DNA of 64,000 nt from Marasmius tenuissimus (lineage: Eukaryota > Basidiomycota > Agaricomycetes > Agaricales > Marasmiaceae), in contig JAQOTA010000058.1 of assembly GCA_029532415.1 (NCBI GenBank), forward strand, positions 620,001-684,000. The letters run 5' to 3'. Both the position numbers and the translations under genes were made by a program. The notes under the pieces are model-generated. The model did not search any database, was not told where the DNA came from, and saw only the letters and a program-made list of their open reading frames with translations. Shown piece by piece: positions 1-10,735 of the stretch (the first letter of the stretch is position 1; each line of letters begins with the position of its first letter).

Positions 1-179
1 ATGCAGGGTCGTTAGGATCACCACCAATCGAAAAACAAAGCCATCATATACGCGCCTGTCTGGGGGAGCCAGAGGGACGTTCTGCCATACGTCTAGATCG
101 ACAGGACCATTAGATCGTTTATGAACACCGCATCCAGTAGTAAACGCGAAACTATCTGGAACTCACCTGCAGTTGCCAT
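1..179 (-). CDS. Aspartate aminotransferase, N-terminal fragment (runs off the left edge)
   Basis: Only the first two exons are in the window. Exon 1 (179-167) encodes M-A-T-A and is followed by a 74-base intron (166-93) with GTGAGT donor and CTAG acceptor. Exon 2 continues as DVWQNVPLAPPD. The stretch W-x-N-V-P-x-A-P-P-D is the characteristic start of fungal and animal aspartate aminotransferases, PLP enzymes that exchange amino groups between aspartate and 2-oxoglutarate. A further donor probably lies near base 51, because the reading loses similarity there. No targeting peptide is evident, which suggests a cytosolic form. The call rests on about a dozen residues, so another class I aminotransferase is possible. 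Confidence 0.5.
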
Positions 180-965
180 GTTGGATGAAGATGAAGGTGT
201 GATGTGAGATACGAGCTGTTTGAGCCTGTCCGCCATCGATGTGACCAAATATGTATGAGAATAAGTTACGACCGGACTAAAAAACAGAAAATTGGGGCAA
301 AAGGAGAATAGCTTGTCCCAGCACCGAGCGTCAACCCCTCCATTTATATCAATCGCCTATGCAAGAGGAGTCTAAGGCTTGTGATATTCTACACGGGCGA
401 CCATCGAGCCGACTGGATGAATATCAACCTTTCGCTCACCTCTATGTAACCCAGAAAGCTACAGAGAAAAGTCTGAAAATATCAGAAAATCAGTGGGACG
501 AGTATTTATGCATTATGTTACGGGGGTCACCTCGTATTTACGCTCCAGTTCTGCCCCGCCGAGGCCATTTTACCGGAAGTATGTTACATAAGGACCGCTC
601 CGCGTACGGAGTCTGGGGTTGTAGTGACAGTCCTGGTCCAGGTCGTCGACTGTCGTCGAGCGCACTGCCAGTGCCCAGGGTGTTGTTGGAAGTACCGAGG
701 ACTCGAGTGCTTCTGTCGTCGAATGGCGATCCACTCAGAGTAGTACATCATTAGAAGACAGAAATGTATTAGATATAACACTGGGAGATATTGAACGTCC
801 ATAAGTAATATATGTACTAGAGGTATGCCAGAGAGTTGAGGAATGATGACATCGTAAATCGGGAGGTGTGTATATAGGAGAGTCATTAGAGAACATGCTG
901 TAGTTGGGAGGGAGCAATGGGACAGGTTAACAGGCTAGGAACAAGTGTAGAAACAGAAGGTACGT
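180..965. other. Intergenic: promoter of the aminotransferase and 3' flank of the AN1 gene
   Basis: I see no coding sequence that can be supported here. Reading the minus strand, a TATAAA-like string lies at about 341-348, roughly 165 bases before the ATG at 179. Several short open frames exist, but none shows a domain or a consistent exon pattern. Confidence 0.4.
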
Positions 966-1283
966 CTAAGCTGTAGCCAACTTATTCGCCACTGTCCGTT
1001 CACTCTCCAACTTGGCCTTATTCCGGTCGAATGCTTGTTGTCGGCAGTCTTCGAGTTTGTTACAACTGTGGTGTTCCGGTAGACGGTGCTGTTGTCCAGA
1101 GAGAGAGAGAGGAACAAAGAACAACGTCCGTCAGCAACGTCGGGGTTCGGTAAAGAAAGGATGACGCACGTCTCCGCAGAATTGGGCTCTACAGTGAGGA
1201 CATTGGCCGACTATTCTGAGTGCCGCAGAGTTGCATTGGTCAGAGGTTTCGATCTGGAACTGACAGCGCTTCTTAGCAGGCAT
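966..1283 (-). CDS. Small AN1-type zinc-finger protein
   Basis: Two exons (1283-1170 and 1088-966) join in phase 0 to give a 78-residue protein starting MPAKKRCQF. The intron (1169-1089) has a GTGCGT donor and an ACAG acceptor. The protein is essentially one AN1 zinc finger: Cys7, Cys17, the pair Cys28-x2-Cys31, Cys36, His39, His45 and Cys47, with the usual HRLPEHHSC end. A lysine/arginine-rich helix follows. AN1 fingers occur in ubiquitin- and stress-linked proteins and are often single-domain in basidiomycetes. A TATATAA string near 1487-1494 could serve as its TATA box. The domain is clear; the cellular role is not known. Confidence 0.82.
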
Positions 1284-3036
1284 AGTAGTGTGAGTGGGTG
1301 TGTGGAGAAGAGGTCGTCTGAGTTTGTCGTGCACCAGGAGAGTGCAGCTGGTAGAACTTGAGTAAGTGAACCGGAAGCAAGAGAAACGAAAGCAGAGAGC
1401 GAGCTCACAGAGTAGCAAAGGTTGAGCCGGAGGAGTGGCTGGGTGATGGGTGTAAAAGTTAGAGGGGAGGGGGCCAAGCTGGGAGGTCTTTATATAAGAC
1501 GACGCGTAAGCTCTTTCCAATGCCACGTGCAAGTGGCAGTGTATTTCCACCTCACTAATCCACCCGCCGGTTTGAATCCGCAACCCAGTTTGCCATCGCG
1601 GAACAACGGTGAAGCATGCGCAATCCACGCAAAATCCATGCAGAAACTTTACTATCAGACGTCGGAAATAGCTTCAAGTTCCCAGGTGGAAATCATTTCC
1701 GAAGTGCCACCTCGGTCAGCTTCTGCCCAGATCGAGCATCCAAGCACACACGACTGTTTTCGGTGGCGATTGTCCGATAGTAGAACAAACTTAGCAGCTT
1801 GAACATCCGCTAATTCCGTCCTTTTTTTTTTCTCTGGCCCGCTCCCTTGGTTGATACAAAAATACAACACCGCTCATTCGTTTCCGTCGAACGGGGCCGA
1901 ATCATACAGTAGCCACGCCTTTGGAGTTTTGTATTCTCCAACAAGAGGTGGAGTCTCTTCTTGAACATTGTACTAGGACTCGGGCCGTCAACATCGAAGA
2001 AGGATTGAAGCCTTTTACGACAACCAAATTTACCGTCAGAAAGGAAGTACCGGGATTTCAATCAGCATATGTCGCCACTCCTGGGAAAGTCCTGCCTCCA
2101 CACATATCGAGCGGGAGAAGTACTAACAATGGCTCACGTCGGGCGGTACGTCACTGCGAGGGAGTAGATCCCTCGTCCTGAATGAGGGGGGACGGAAGAG
2201 CTTAGGAACAGCGATGCCGCGGTAACATACATGTCAGCCACCGGAGAGCTTCAAGGCACATTTCTACAGTACTTCTTGACCCGTGCAGAGTACTAGAGTC
2301 TAAATGTCTAAACAGCCCGAATCGAGGGGACGAGAAGTCTATTCCCCGGGGTCTGACGCCTGCAGAAAGCAATCTGAGAACCTTCACCGAGATTCAGAAT
2401 GCGGGCATTCGATTTACGATGGAGCCTACGGGCCTTCCCTAGTCCCTTATGACAGATTCCCTCGTCCCATGGAGCCTTAGGGAATTGTTATCGAAGAAAA
2501 TATATGTGGGATACAAGGTTCCTGGGTCCCTAGGTACCTGTGACGAGCCTCAGCAGTTTCTCCCCCCGACACCCACAGCGGGGATTTTATGATTTGATTT
2601 CGCTGACGCATCTCGTAGAAGCTGAACATCTTTCCGGTACCTCGCGAGGCCCGGGACAACCTTGTTGTCTCATCGCCTCAAGTTTTTCGATTTGTGTTCG
2701 TCGACCGTGCTCCGAAAGGCTGATCAGTCACGATGATACTGCGCAATACCCATCACCGCTTCATTAATTTGGATGGGGTATAGTCATGAGATTGATAACC
2801 ATTGTCCGAGTTGAATTACCAGAAAAGAAACATCCCGTTATTTTAAGTCAAGAAGTGAAAGATCGGAAGTGCTAGAGTATGGCGTCGAGAGAGATAAAAC
2901 AAGATGAACAAGGGAACGAGTGATAGCGGACGGAGGGAACAAGACAAAAGGGTAAGGTGGTATTCAGGGTGGACGTTACATAGTAGTGAGTGGAAGGGGT
3001 GAGGAAGAACAGGCCGAGGAACAGGGTCCAGAAGGA
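1284..3036. other. Long gene-poor stretch (about 1.75 kb)
   Basis: This lies between the start of the AN1 gene and the end of SSO1. It should hold the AN1 promoter and the SSO1 3' end. I found open frames of up to about 85 codons but no recognisable domain, no coherent splicing and no tRNA. It may hold a decayed element or a fast-evolving gene; I cannot support either. Confidence 0.4.
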
Positions 3037-4502
3037 TCATTTGCCGTTCTTGTTGTTGTTTTGTATCACGACCACTGCAACGACCACTGCAATAATGATA
3101 AGAAGAATGAGGATGATGAAGAAGCAAATCCATCGTTTTTTACGTGCTGCCCTAGCGGAGTCGACGGCCTTCTCGGTGTATTGTAGACTGACAGAAGTTT
3201 GTCTGAGCAAGAGCATGGCGTCTTCAATCAGGAGTAACTCACCCAGCCTCGGTATCCTTCTCGACGGTTGCTGCTTGTGTTTCAATATTCTGAATAGTCT
3301 CATCTTGCTCCGCAACAAGGACGCTCATCTTTATGTAGGCGTTAGCACATGGAGAGTGACAGACAAATGAAGGGTACGCACATCATTGAAGAGCTGAGCG
3401 AGTTCCGCAAGGGTCCTTTCGATACGTTTGATGTCCTCATGTCGTTCCTGGACTTCACGGTAAGCTGCCCTGGAAGCTCCGAGTCTATTCGAGTCCAAGA
3501 CCTGGATAGAGTTTGAGCGAGAATATCCCGATTGACCTCACTACTACATACCGCCTGCTGGAAAATCTGCCCTCCGCTCTCATCGTTAACAACAGCCTTG
3601 ACCTCCTCAGGTGAGGCATCGGGCTTGACTAAAAAGAAAGTAGTCAGCGGGCTGTCTCCGACGGAGACAGGTCGATGCGGTCCTACCAATCTTGAACTGC
3701 CTCTCCATTCTCTGCTTGTACCTTGTGCGGTACTGCTGCTCAACCTGTTGGTAGTTTTGGATCGCTTCCACAAACTTGGACTTGACCAGCGCAGTCTGTC
3801 AAGGAACCATTGTCGTATGAGATTGTCGGTTGCACGGTCCCAGCAAATAAAGGAGGGCGCACCTGCTGCTTGCGAACCTGCCCATCACGTCCCGCCCCTC
3901 CTTGCTTTTCCAATGCCTTAATTCTGCGCTTCAGGGTAGCACTCAAGGCGCTCGTATCCTCTACAAGTTCATCCAACTGTGCGGCATTTCGCTGGGCAGC
4001 GGCATCATCTGTGTTGTTCAATGAACGGGAGTGCAAGTCACCGATGCGAGAAACGTTGTCGTTGAATGTTCGCAGACTGTCTTGGATAGAGGATATCTTC
4101 CCATCAAGGGTGAGCCACGCGATGATTTAATAAGGAGTAAAATTGCGCCCACTTCAGCGTAGAACGATGACATGTCATCTCCTCCAGCCATGTTTGCGTT
4201 GAAATTGGTTGCGGTCCCCGTGTTCACGTCCGACATTTCGTATGAGCCATCTTGTTGAGCATAAGGGTTGGCCCGACGAGGCTGGTATCCGCCTCCTCCT
4301 CCTGCCTGAGAAGGATAGGAGTTTCTAAACGAGGTTGAGTTACGGTTCATAATATCGTAGGATTGCCTGAACATACGAGCTGGTGTTGTTGGCTCCTCCC
4401 TGCTGAGCCTACAATTGCGAGAAATGAGTATTACGTCTGAAAATGCCCATATTTGATGAGTATATAGCTCACCCTCATTGCTGCTAGTCTGTCTCTGGCC
4501 AT
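3037..4502 (-). CDS. SSO1: Plasma-membrane t-SNARE, Sso1/syntaxin family
   Basis: Nine exons can be joined without stops. The protein begins MARDRLAAMR (4502-4473) and has a Gly/Asn/Gln-rich N-terminal linker. A syntaxin Habc helical region follows (ISSIQDSLRTFNDNVSRIGDLH, then RRIKALEKQ). The SNARE helix includes FNDMSVLVAEQDETIQNIE, with the central Gln layer, and a C-terminal anchor of isoleucine and valine follows ARKKRW. The protein of about 310 residues ends in a short QNNNKNGK tail. Syntaxins of this type pair with Sec9 and Snc to fuse exocytic vesicles at the plasma membrane and hyphal tip. Introns are 50-70 bases, for example 4472-4409. The family assignment is firm. Confidence 0.93.
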
Positions 4503-5139
4503 GGTAACAGAAAAATGAGTAGAGAAAAGTTAAGAGACGGTATCAGTTGGGGTCGTTAGAACGAAGATCCTTCCAGGAAGGTTATAAAGGGGAGAGACGA
4601 GGGTGGAGGTAAATGCCAAAGGCAGCGTCAAGCTCTTTTGGAGTGGTGGTGTCAGTGAGAATTTAGGACAGTCTGACAGCGGGTGAAACCAAAGTGGGAC
4701 AAATATGAATCTATGCTATACAGCTATTCAGTTGGGCGCCTGCGGTCGGCTCGGGCGATGCTCACTGCAGTTTCACTTTCCAATTCCACACCGTTTTCAT
4801 TCAGCTTGGCCTGCTTCCCTCTCAATTCCTGTGTCAATCATTGGAGGAAGGACCCGCAAATGACCATCTGGTACCCGCCGCAGCGCCGGCAGTCCGGAAA
4901 TCCTGGAAATATTTCCCGTACTTCCGAATATAATTCGCTATCATGGATGTAATTGCAGATTACGGTCGTATATCATCTAGGGTCCAATTTCTACGATACT
5001 GCAGCTTCTGTTTGGAGCGCTCAGCGCTGGAAGTCAGAAGGAGTGGCGAATGAAGTGGTCGATCGAACTGACATAACACTACTTGAGTCTTGAGCGTGGG
5101 CCGTCTCACCCGACCCACGGGTATCCTTGTACCACCACC
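4503..5139. promoter_or_regulatory. Divergent intergenic region between SSO1 and the AIG1-like gene
   Basis: About 640 bases separate two genes transcribed away from each other. A TTATAAAG string at about 4581-4588 is a candidate TATA box for SSO1. Nothing coding is supported. Confidence 0.35.
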
Positions 5140-6048
5140 ATGTCTTTTCCAGTCGCTCGTACCCTCTTCCATTCAGTAGCGGTCTCTGTAATGATATACG
5201 GATACAGAAGCCTCCACACGATGTCTATAGACGAGTGGATTAGATCTCAATATGGGGGTCACTTCCAGTACCTGACAATCCAAGGGTATGGTGCTGGTAT
5301 TCCCTGAGGTGCAGCCAGTTCACTTATACGACGCGTTTTTCTACCTAGTCTCGTTATTGCAGGAGCAACGATGGCTTCAAGCGTTCTGCTCGACCTGTTT
5401 CCATCCTCCAAGAGTGCGTGTCTGTTCGACTGTATGCCCCTGTCTCCTCTCAATCTGCACTTCAGATTTGAAGGTGCTCAAGAGGGCCATCTTCATGATT
5501 GCCATGCCAGTATGTACCCCGCGGATATGTGCCTTCTCAATCATGACGATAAATCTAGCTAGCGGCGGTCATATCTTGCGTTTACTGGTCGCTCTTACTA
5601 CTCGATCCCTCCATGATCCTGCAAGAGGGGAAACCTCTTACGGATGACCCTCTGGTAAACGAATCCCTAGAAAAACTGGTCCTTGTTCGCCTCCCTGTGT
5701 CGGTCGACCTTGCATTGCACCTGTCACCCGCACTTTCGCTTCTCGTGGACTTTTTTGTTCTTGAAGAGAGATACAAGCCTGGCGAGGTCAAATACAGTGC
5801 TCCTGGCATGACGTTAGCCTACACCGTTCTGTACGGACTGTGGGTCGAGCATTGCGCAAAGCATAATAACGGTCTATGTGAGCAACCTGTGAGTAATTTC
5901 CCGAAACGTGCTGACCGTTCTACTCCCACGGCCAGATCCCTATCCATTCCTCACCCTGAACCCTCTCAGCATCCGGGTAGCTATCTATGCAGCTGCTGGG
6001 ACCTTTGCGTACCTATCCTTTACTATCCTGAATCGCTTGCATAAGTAG
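5140..6048 (+). CDS. FAR-17a/AIG1-like integral membrane protein
   Basis: The start ATG at 5140 has a good CCACCATG context and the protein begins MSFPVARTLFHSVAVSVMIYG. Short introns (about 50-63 bases) separate exons reading FQYLTIQGLVIAGATMASSVLLDLF, LKRAIFMIAMPLAAVISC, then VDLALHLSPALSLLVDFF and YGLWVEHCAKHNNGLYPYPF. Up to six hydrophobic helices are spread over about 230 residues. This order, with a conserved His in the LHLSPAL helix and the final YPYPFLTLNP box, is the pattern of FAR-17a/AIG1 (androgen-induced protein 1, ADTRP) proteins. In animals these hydrolyse fatty-acid esters of hydroxy fatty acids. Substrate use in fungi is inferred only. The last exon ends HK-stop at 6046-6048. 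Confidence 0.8.
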
Positions 6049-6465
6049 ATGTGTGAAGACATTCAGAATCAACAAAACGCGTTGACCCAGCTTTGTACTT
6101 GAAATCCGGGCCGGTATGACCGGCGTTTTGACAATAGAAACGGGAACAAAGACTCTTTCTTTTGAATGCCATTGTCTTATTCAAACCATTCACTTCTGTC
6201 ACTGATCTGCCTGAATAAGAACGTGTAACAATGAAGGCCCTGGCGAACTTGGGTTCCCTTCCACCTGCCACATCCACCGTCTGTCCTTTCTCTCTCTCCC
6301 TCCCTTCTAGATTCCTTTTCTCCTTCACCAGCGGCTGGTTATCCGATACTTTTACTCCTTCTACTCCTGCTAGCCAGCGAGTTAATCTTGATTCCAAAGT
6401 CTACGGCTCTGACCCCGACCTATTACCCTCCCTTGCACGAAAACCGATAACGAACAGGTTCAACT
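6049..6465. other. Intergenic between two tandem membrane-protein genes
   Basis: About 415 bases. An open frame from 6231 runs through this stretch, but it is pyrimidine-rich, has no domain and is out of frame with the downstream protein. I read the stretch as promoter and leader. Confidence 0.35.
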
Positions 6466-7753
6466 ATGGAATATTCAACCGTATTTTTGCGAGCCCGAGC
6501 TGTTGCTTTCTGTAAGTGTGGGATATCGCTATTCGTGTCTTCGTATTGACCAGATAATCCTCGTAGCCGGGATGGCGTTCATCAGCTTTACTTGGACCGT
6601 CCTGTTAACTGTGGTGCTGAGTTTGCAGTGGAGCATGATTGGAACCGCTGAAAGTGAGTTACTAGTTCATTGAGAATATGCCTTTAACTCATGGTGTCGC
6701 GTAGAGTCCTTCATCGGCGTCATGATTGTCCTGAACCTACTGACCATGATTCTCTTGCTCCTACTGTCAGTTACACGTTCCATCCGAACCGAGAATACCC
6801 TCTCATACCCTCTTCAGACTCGTACTCAAATTCAGACCCTGGCTGGATGGCGCACGGTGCTTGTTCCTACTTGTTACACACCTGAGTGAGTGCGCGTTGT
6901 ACAACAACCGGCCTCGTGTTTCTTACCTCTCTATCACTGTCAGCCACGGCTGGAGGCTACGCTTCGATGCTCTCCAAGTTCCGGTGTCCAGGGCACAGTG
7001 AGTCGTTCTCACGAGCGTGTATGAGAGGAATATGGTTACTCATCCCACCGGCCGAATTTCTTCAGGCGCCGACCAGGAAGGTACATGCGAGCTTATGGCT
7101 GTTTATATCCTAATCGCAAGTTGGGTGATACCACTTTTGGGTGAGTACGATTCCACTCTGCGCATTTTGCCCAGCGAGTAATCGACCTGTCGTCCTCTTC
7201 AGTCCTCATCTACACGGGTGGCCTCCTCCTCATGGTTTACCGCCGCAAAAAGCTACAAAAGGCCACGGGAAAATCTTCAGAGGATGAGCATGATATCGAG
7301 AAACGATTATCGGACGGTTCATCCTCAGGTGGAAGTAACCGAAGTCACGACTCTTTCTTCTCTCCTCCAAAGCACCAGTCCACGCTCTTCGACCCCGCGA
7401 AGATGGTTTTACCAGCACGTTCCTCGGTGCAAACCACGGAAAGATCAGATGGGTCCAGCCGTAACTCGTACACCCCAGTCTCTTCTGCGCGCCATTCTCA
7501 CAACCCACGATTATCCGTACCTTCTCCCGCACGCATATCCCAGCCGATGCTGTTGGTCCCCTCGAACACTCACCATCATCATCATCATCACAGGTCGCTT
7601 CCGCCACCACGACGGAGCCAACCTCGTATGACATGGACTGCACCCCCTCCAGTAAGCATACGTACTTCGCATCAAGGGCTTCCACCACCGAGAGCTGCCC
7701 GCGCGCGCGCTTCCACCATGTTATCGAAACCCTCTCGCCATGACCATTTATGA
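6466..7753 (+). CDS. MARVEL-like four-helix membrane protein with Ser/Pro-rich tail
   Basis: Six or seven short exons join to a protein starting MEYSTVFLRARAVAF. Four hydrophobic helices are seen: GMAFISFTWTVLLTVVLSL, FIGVMIVLNLLTMILLLLL, WLDGARCLFLLVTHL and LMAVYILIASWVIPLLVLIY. A loop with SKFRCPG and a later Cys sits between helices 3 and 4. This is the layout of a fungal MARVEL-like family common in Agaricomycetes. The cytosolic tail from 7232 is basic, then rich in Ser, Pro and Arg, with a run of seven histidines at 7571-7591. The splice at the end of helix 2 is inferred from restored reading frame and similarity (donor GTCAGT). The function is unknown. Confidence 0.6.
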
Positions 7754-7901
7754 ACATACAGTGTATCTTTATCTCCATAGTCCACGCCCATGTAGCATTA
7801 CAAACCCAATCAATAATACGTACAAATCTACTGTACACTAAGAACCATAGGTCCATCCCTAAGAGTGAAAACAAGATACAAGGATAGAAGTAAGAACCCC
7901 C

Positions 7902-9906
7902 TCATAAGTCATGGGTGGCTATCAACTGAGCGATCTGATCTTCACCGCGCCTCAGCGCTCTCAGGAACGCCTCTTCGTATTGTCCGCAGTCGTCCGCCTT
8001 CTTAGAGTTAATTTCAGCCTGTCCAGATATGAGGGAATCCCTAATATACTGCCCGACGAACCCCAGCTTGGAAAGCCCCTGCATCGCGAACCGTCTCGCT
8101 GTCTTCTGCCCCTCCGCGAAGCCTTTCTCCCCAGGAGAGCCGGGGACTAAAGTTGGATCGCGAAGATTACCCACAGAATCGAAGATAGCTTGCGGCAAGG
8201 CAAGATCCAACGAGTCACTATCATATTGAGCCGGAGGTGAACCGAAAGTCGAATTCGAGGGAACGAGCGGTCGACCAAGAGTTTGCGAGAGGAATGAAGA
8301 ATCGGAGATATTGTATGAAAAGAAGTGTCCTGGGAGTGCGCCCGACTTGACGGCAGAAAGGAAACACCAAGCATGGTCTTGTTCGCAGTCCTCTGTCTTG
8401 TATGCTACGTCAAGAGGGGGATAGGGATGGGGTGAGTCAATCGCAACTCAAGCAGTACTTGACACTTACACCAAAACGCCCAACCACCGGTCTTTTCGGT
8501 ATAGGCATCCTTTTGTGCCGTGCAAAAGTCCCGAACGGCATTATCTTGATTCTCTTCGTGCTCAAGGCTTTGAGGTGTGAGAGCGCATGACCATTCGCCG
8601 ACGATTAGGTTGTGACGAGGGAGCGTACTGCTGATCGATTCAGAAACCTGAGTGTTGATGTCAGAGGTATGCTGTGAGGCCGGCTCAGCAGCGTCGGAGG
8701 GGGTGAACACAAAGTAGGAATGGTGATCCTGAACGACAAAGTCCGATCGATTCTCAACGTATTCGGTGTATTTTGGGAGGTTGAAACCGTTGTGGATATA
8801 TAGAGGAAAGTTCATAGCCTCGGGAGAGACGGCTCTCATTTTGGAGATGGCGTTTGAGTCTAGAAGTAGTGAACGGATAAAGCACCTGTTATATGAGCTT
8901 AAGGGTATCGCAACTTACAAAAGGAAGGTAGTTGTGGGTCATCGTTAGGTTCGTTGAGGATTTGAATCCCGACGACATTGTTGATGTGCGTTAGTTGTCC
9001 GACCAGAAACTCCAATACAGCGATGGTCTTATCCATATTAGCTTGAGCCTCAAACATTCCAGCGTGTCCATCGGATACCCCCGAATGAGCCTGTAAGGGA
9101 TATTCATGCTTGAGTGACCTTTCGGGTTTGAGTAGTGTGGTCTGACCTGTCCATTCTGACTGCCGACCGCACCGTGTAGATCCACCAAGACACCAAGACC
9201 AGCCTTCTCAGCCATTGATATAGCTCGCAGTACTCGATTCCAAGAGTTCGCATAGACTTGAGATACTTCTTGAAACGGTGTGTCTTGACAAAACGCGGGA
9301 CCAAGAGACCAATATCCTATTGGAAGTCGTATAGTATTGATGCCAATGCTGGCGAGGTAGTCGAAATCAGGCTGTGTCACAAAGGTATCCCAGTGCTTTT
9401 GAAGAATAGCTGCTCCATTGGGTCCATGGGCGATATCCAATTCGGCAGTTTTGGGTCCTTGCGCGCATTTGAAGATAGAAGGGACCATCCACTCCTCCGC
9501 CACGAACCTAATGAAGAGAATCAGACTCAATGCTTGCGGTTCCTATTGGCACGTACCATGAGCCCAGATTCACGGATTGTTGCTGTCGATAGCGATATAC
9601 AGACGCGAGTTCCGGATCGAAAGGAAGGAACGGGGGTGTAGCGATAGGATGTGGGTTGTAGGATAACGCGTCGTCACTATCGCACGAGTTCATGTCTGCA
9701 GGACTTCTCATAGATATATTGTGGGATTGCTCTCGATAGTATGGGTGCCAGTCGCCTTCTCGGTCGATATTCACGTCCCTTGAGGATGGTCCTCCCGATC
9801 GCGAATGCTGCAATCCTGTGTCTCGACCAGGCCATGGAAAATCTTGAATGGCTAGAGTAAGAGATAATTGTAGAATCACAGCTAGGAAAAGCGTCGCGAT
9901 ATGCAT
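7902..9906 (-). CDS. Secreted GH5 exo-beta-1,3-glucanase (glucan 1,3-beta-glucosidase)
   Basis: The protein starts with a signal peptide, MHIATLFLAVILQLSLTLA. After a Ser/Pro/Asp-rich spacer the catalytic barrel begins at NLGSWFVAEEWMVPSIF. It contains INTIRLPIGYWSLGP, VLVDLHGAVGSQNG, the acid/base Glu in IQILNEPNDD (near 8970) and the nucleophile Glu in LIVGEWSCALTP (near 8600). These are the landmarks of the fungal GH5 exo-1,3-glucanases (GH5_9, Exg1/Xog1 type), which trim cell-wall beta-1,3-glucan. The C-terminal part (EDCEQDHAWCFLSAV onwards) is longer than in the yeast enzymes. Exons are separated by introns of about 50-60 bases. The total is about 650 residues. It may act in wall remodelling or in using external glucan. 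Confidence 0.9.
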
Positions 9907-10215
9907 CGCAGGTTGGGCGGGTTCAAGTTGGCGTGAGTGTGTTCAGTGTTCGTCATATGAATTTGAATGGCCCAAACCTTCGTTCCCACGACCCGCGGCC
10001 GTCGATAAACTGCAGCTGGTGTACGCCCCGTGTACACCGTGACCCTCAGCCTGGTCCACTCATTCAGCACGTCCTTGAAGCTCTGTGAACGAAGTCAGTC
10101 GATGGCGACAAAAGGAGAGTAGACGAAACTCAACGTAACATAGATGGCTTACACCCACAACATTCAAAGGCTTCATTCGAGGCGGGGGGATAGAGGGTTT
10201 GTGCAGGACATCCAT
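9882..10215 (-). CDS. Possible small two-exon gene (87 residues), unassigned
   Basis: A start at 10215 reads MDVLHKPSIPPPRMKPLNVVG (exon 10215-10153). A 70-base intron with a good GTAAGC donor (10152-10083) follows, then a phase-0 second exon SFKDVLNEWTRLRVTVYTG to a stop at 9882. The predicted end overlaps the start of the glucanase gene by 25 bases in another frame, which is unusual. It could instead be a leader exon or chance. I do not recognise the protein. Confidence 0.25.
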
Positions 10216-10735
10216 TGAAACGAAGAAGGGTGGGCAGTCAGACGGCGATGTGAGGTCTCAGGTCAACAGATTCGATTTCTCCTTCCCTCTGACCTCGATA
10301 GCAAAACCAGAACGATCTACGCCGAGAACAAAGTAAAAAAAAAAAGAGTAAAAATCCGTACTAAGTCCTAGAGCAAAGTGCGGCGGGAATATACGAGACA
10401 AAAAAGGTTGTAAGGAACGACGTGCGAAAGCAGAAGGAGGGTGAGAAGAGCCCTGCCAGGGGGCGATACATGAATATATTATAAGGATAGATAGGTGGTA
10501 CTGTGTATATAGATACGTAGCGAGACGACGTGGGGCTTCGCGGACTGGGGGTAGTGGCAAAAGCGGACAGGTCGAGATCATTGGAGAGAGAAAACAACGA
10601 CAGAAATGCCAAAACAAAACAAAAGTGTTGTACAAGTCAATGTTCCACAGTCGATGGTACAGCTTCAAAAAATATTTTGGTCGTTGTGTGGGCATGACGG
10701 TTCATGATGGATTCCGGAATCGGGGAATATAACTA
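10216..10735. other. Intergenic: 3' flank of CHS7
   Basis: About 520 bases with no supported gene. A 145-codon minus-strand frame (10695-10258) is rich in Phe, Leu, Ser and Pro, but has neither a domain nor a signal peptide. I regard it as chance. Confidence 0.4.

Noticed and set aside
1569..1579. tRNA B-box-like GGTTTGAATCC
   Set aside because: No cloverleaf can be folded around it and no A-box lies at the right distance.
1284..1628. Longer N-terminus for the AN1 protein in the same open frame
   Set aside because: The added part is not similar to AN1 proteins and contains a TATA-like site. The MPAKK start gives the usual small protein.
7230..7874. 214-codon minus-strand open frame opposite the MARVEL-like tail
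   Set aside because: It has no recognisable domain and is explained by the composition of the opposite coding strand.
8958..8970. tRNA T-loop-like GGATTTGAATCCC
   Set aside because: It lies inside the conserved glucanase segment IQILNEPND and is coding sequence.
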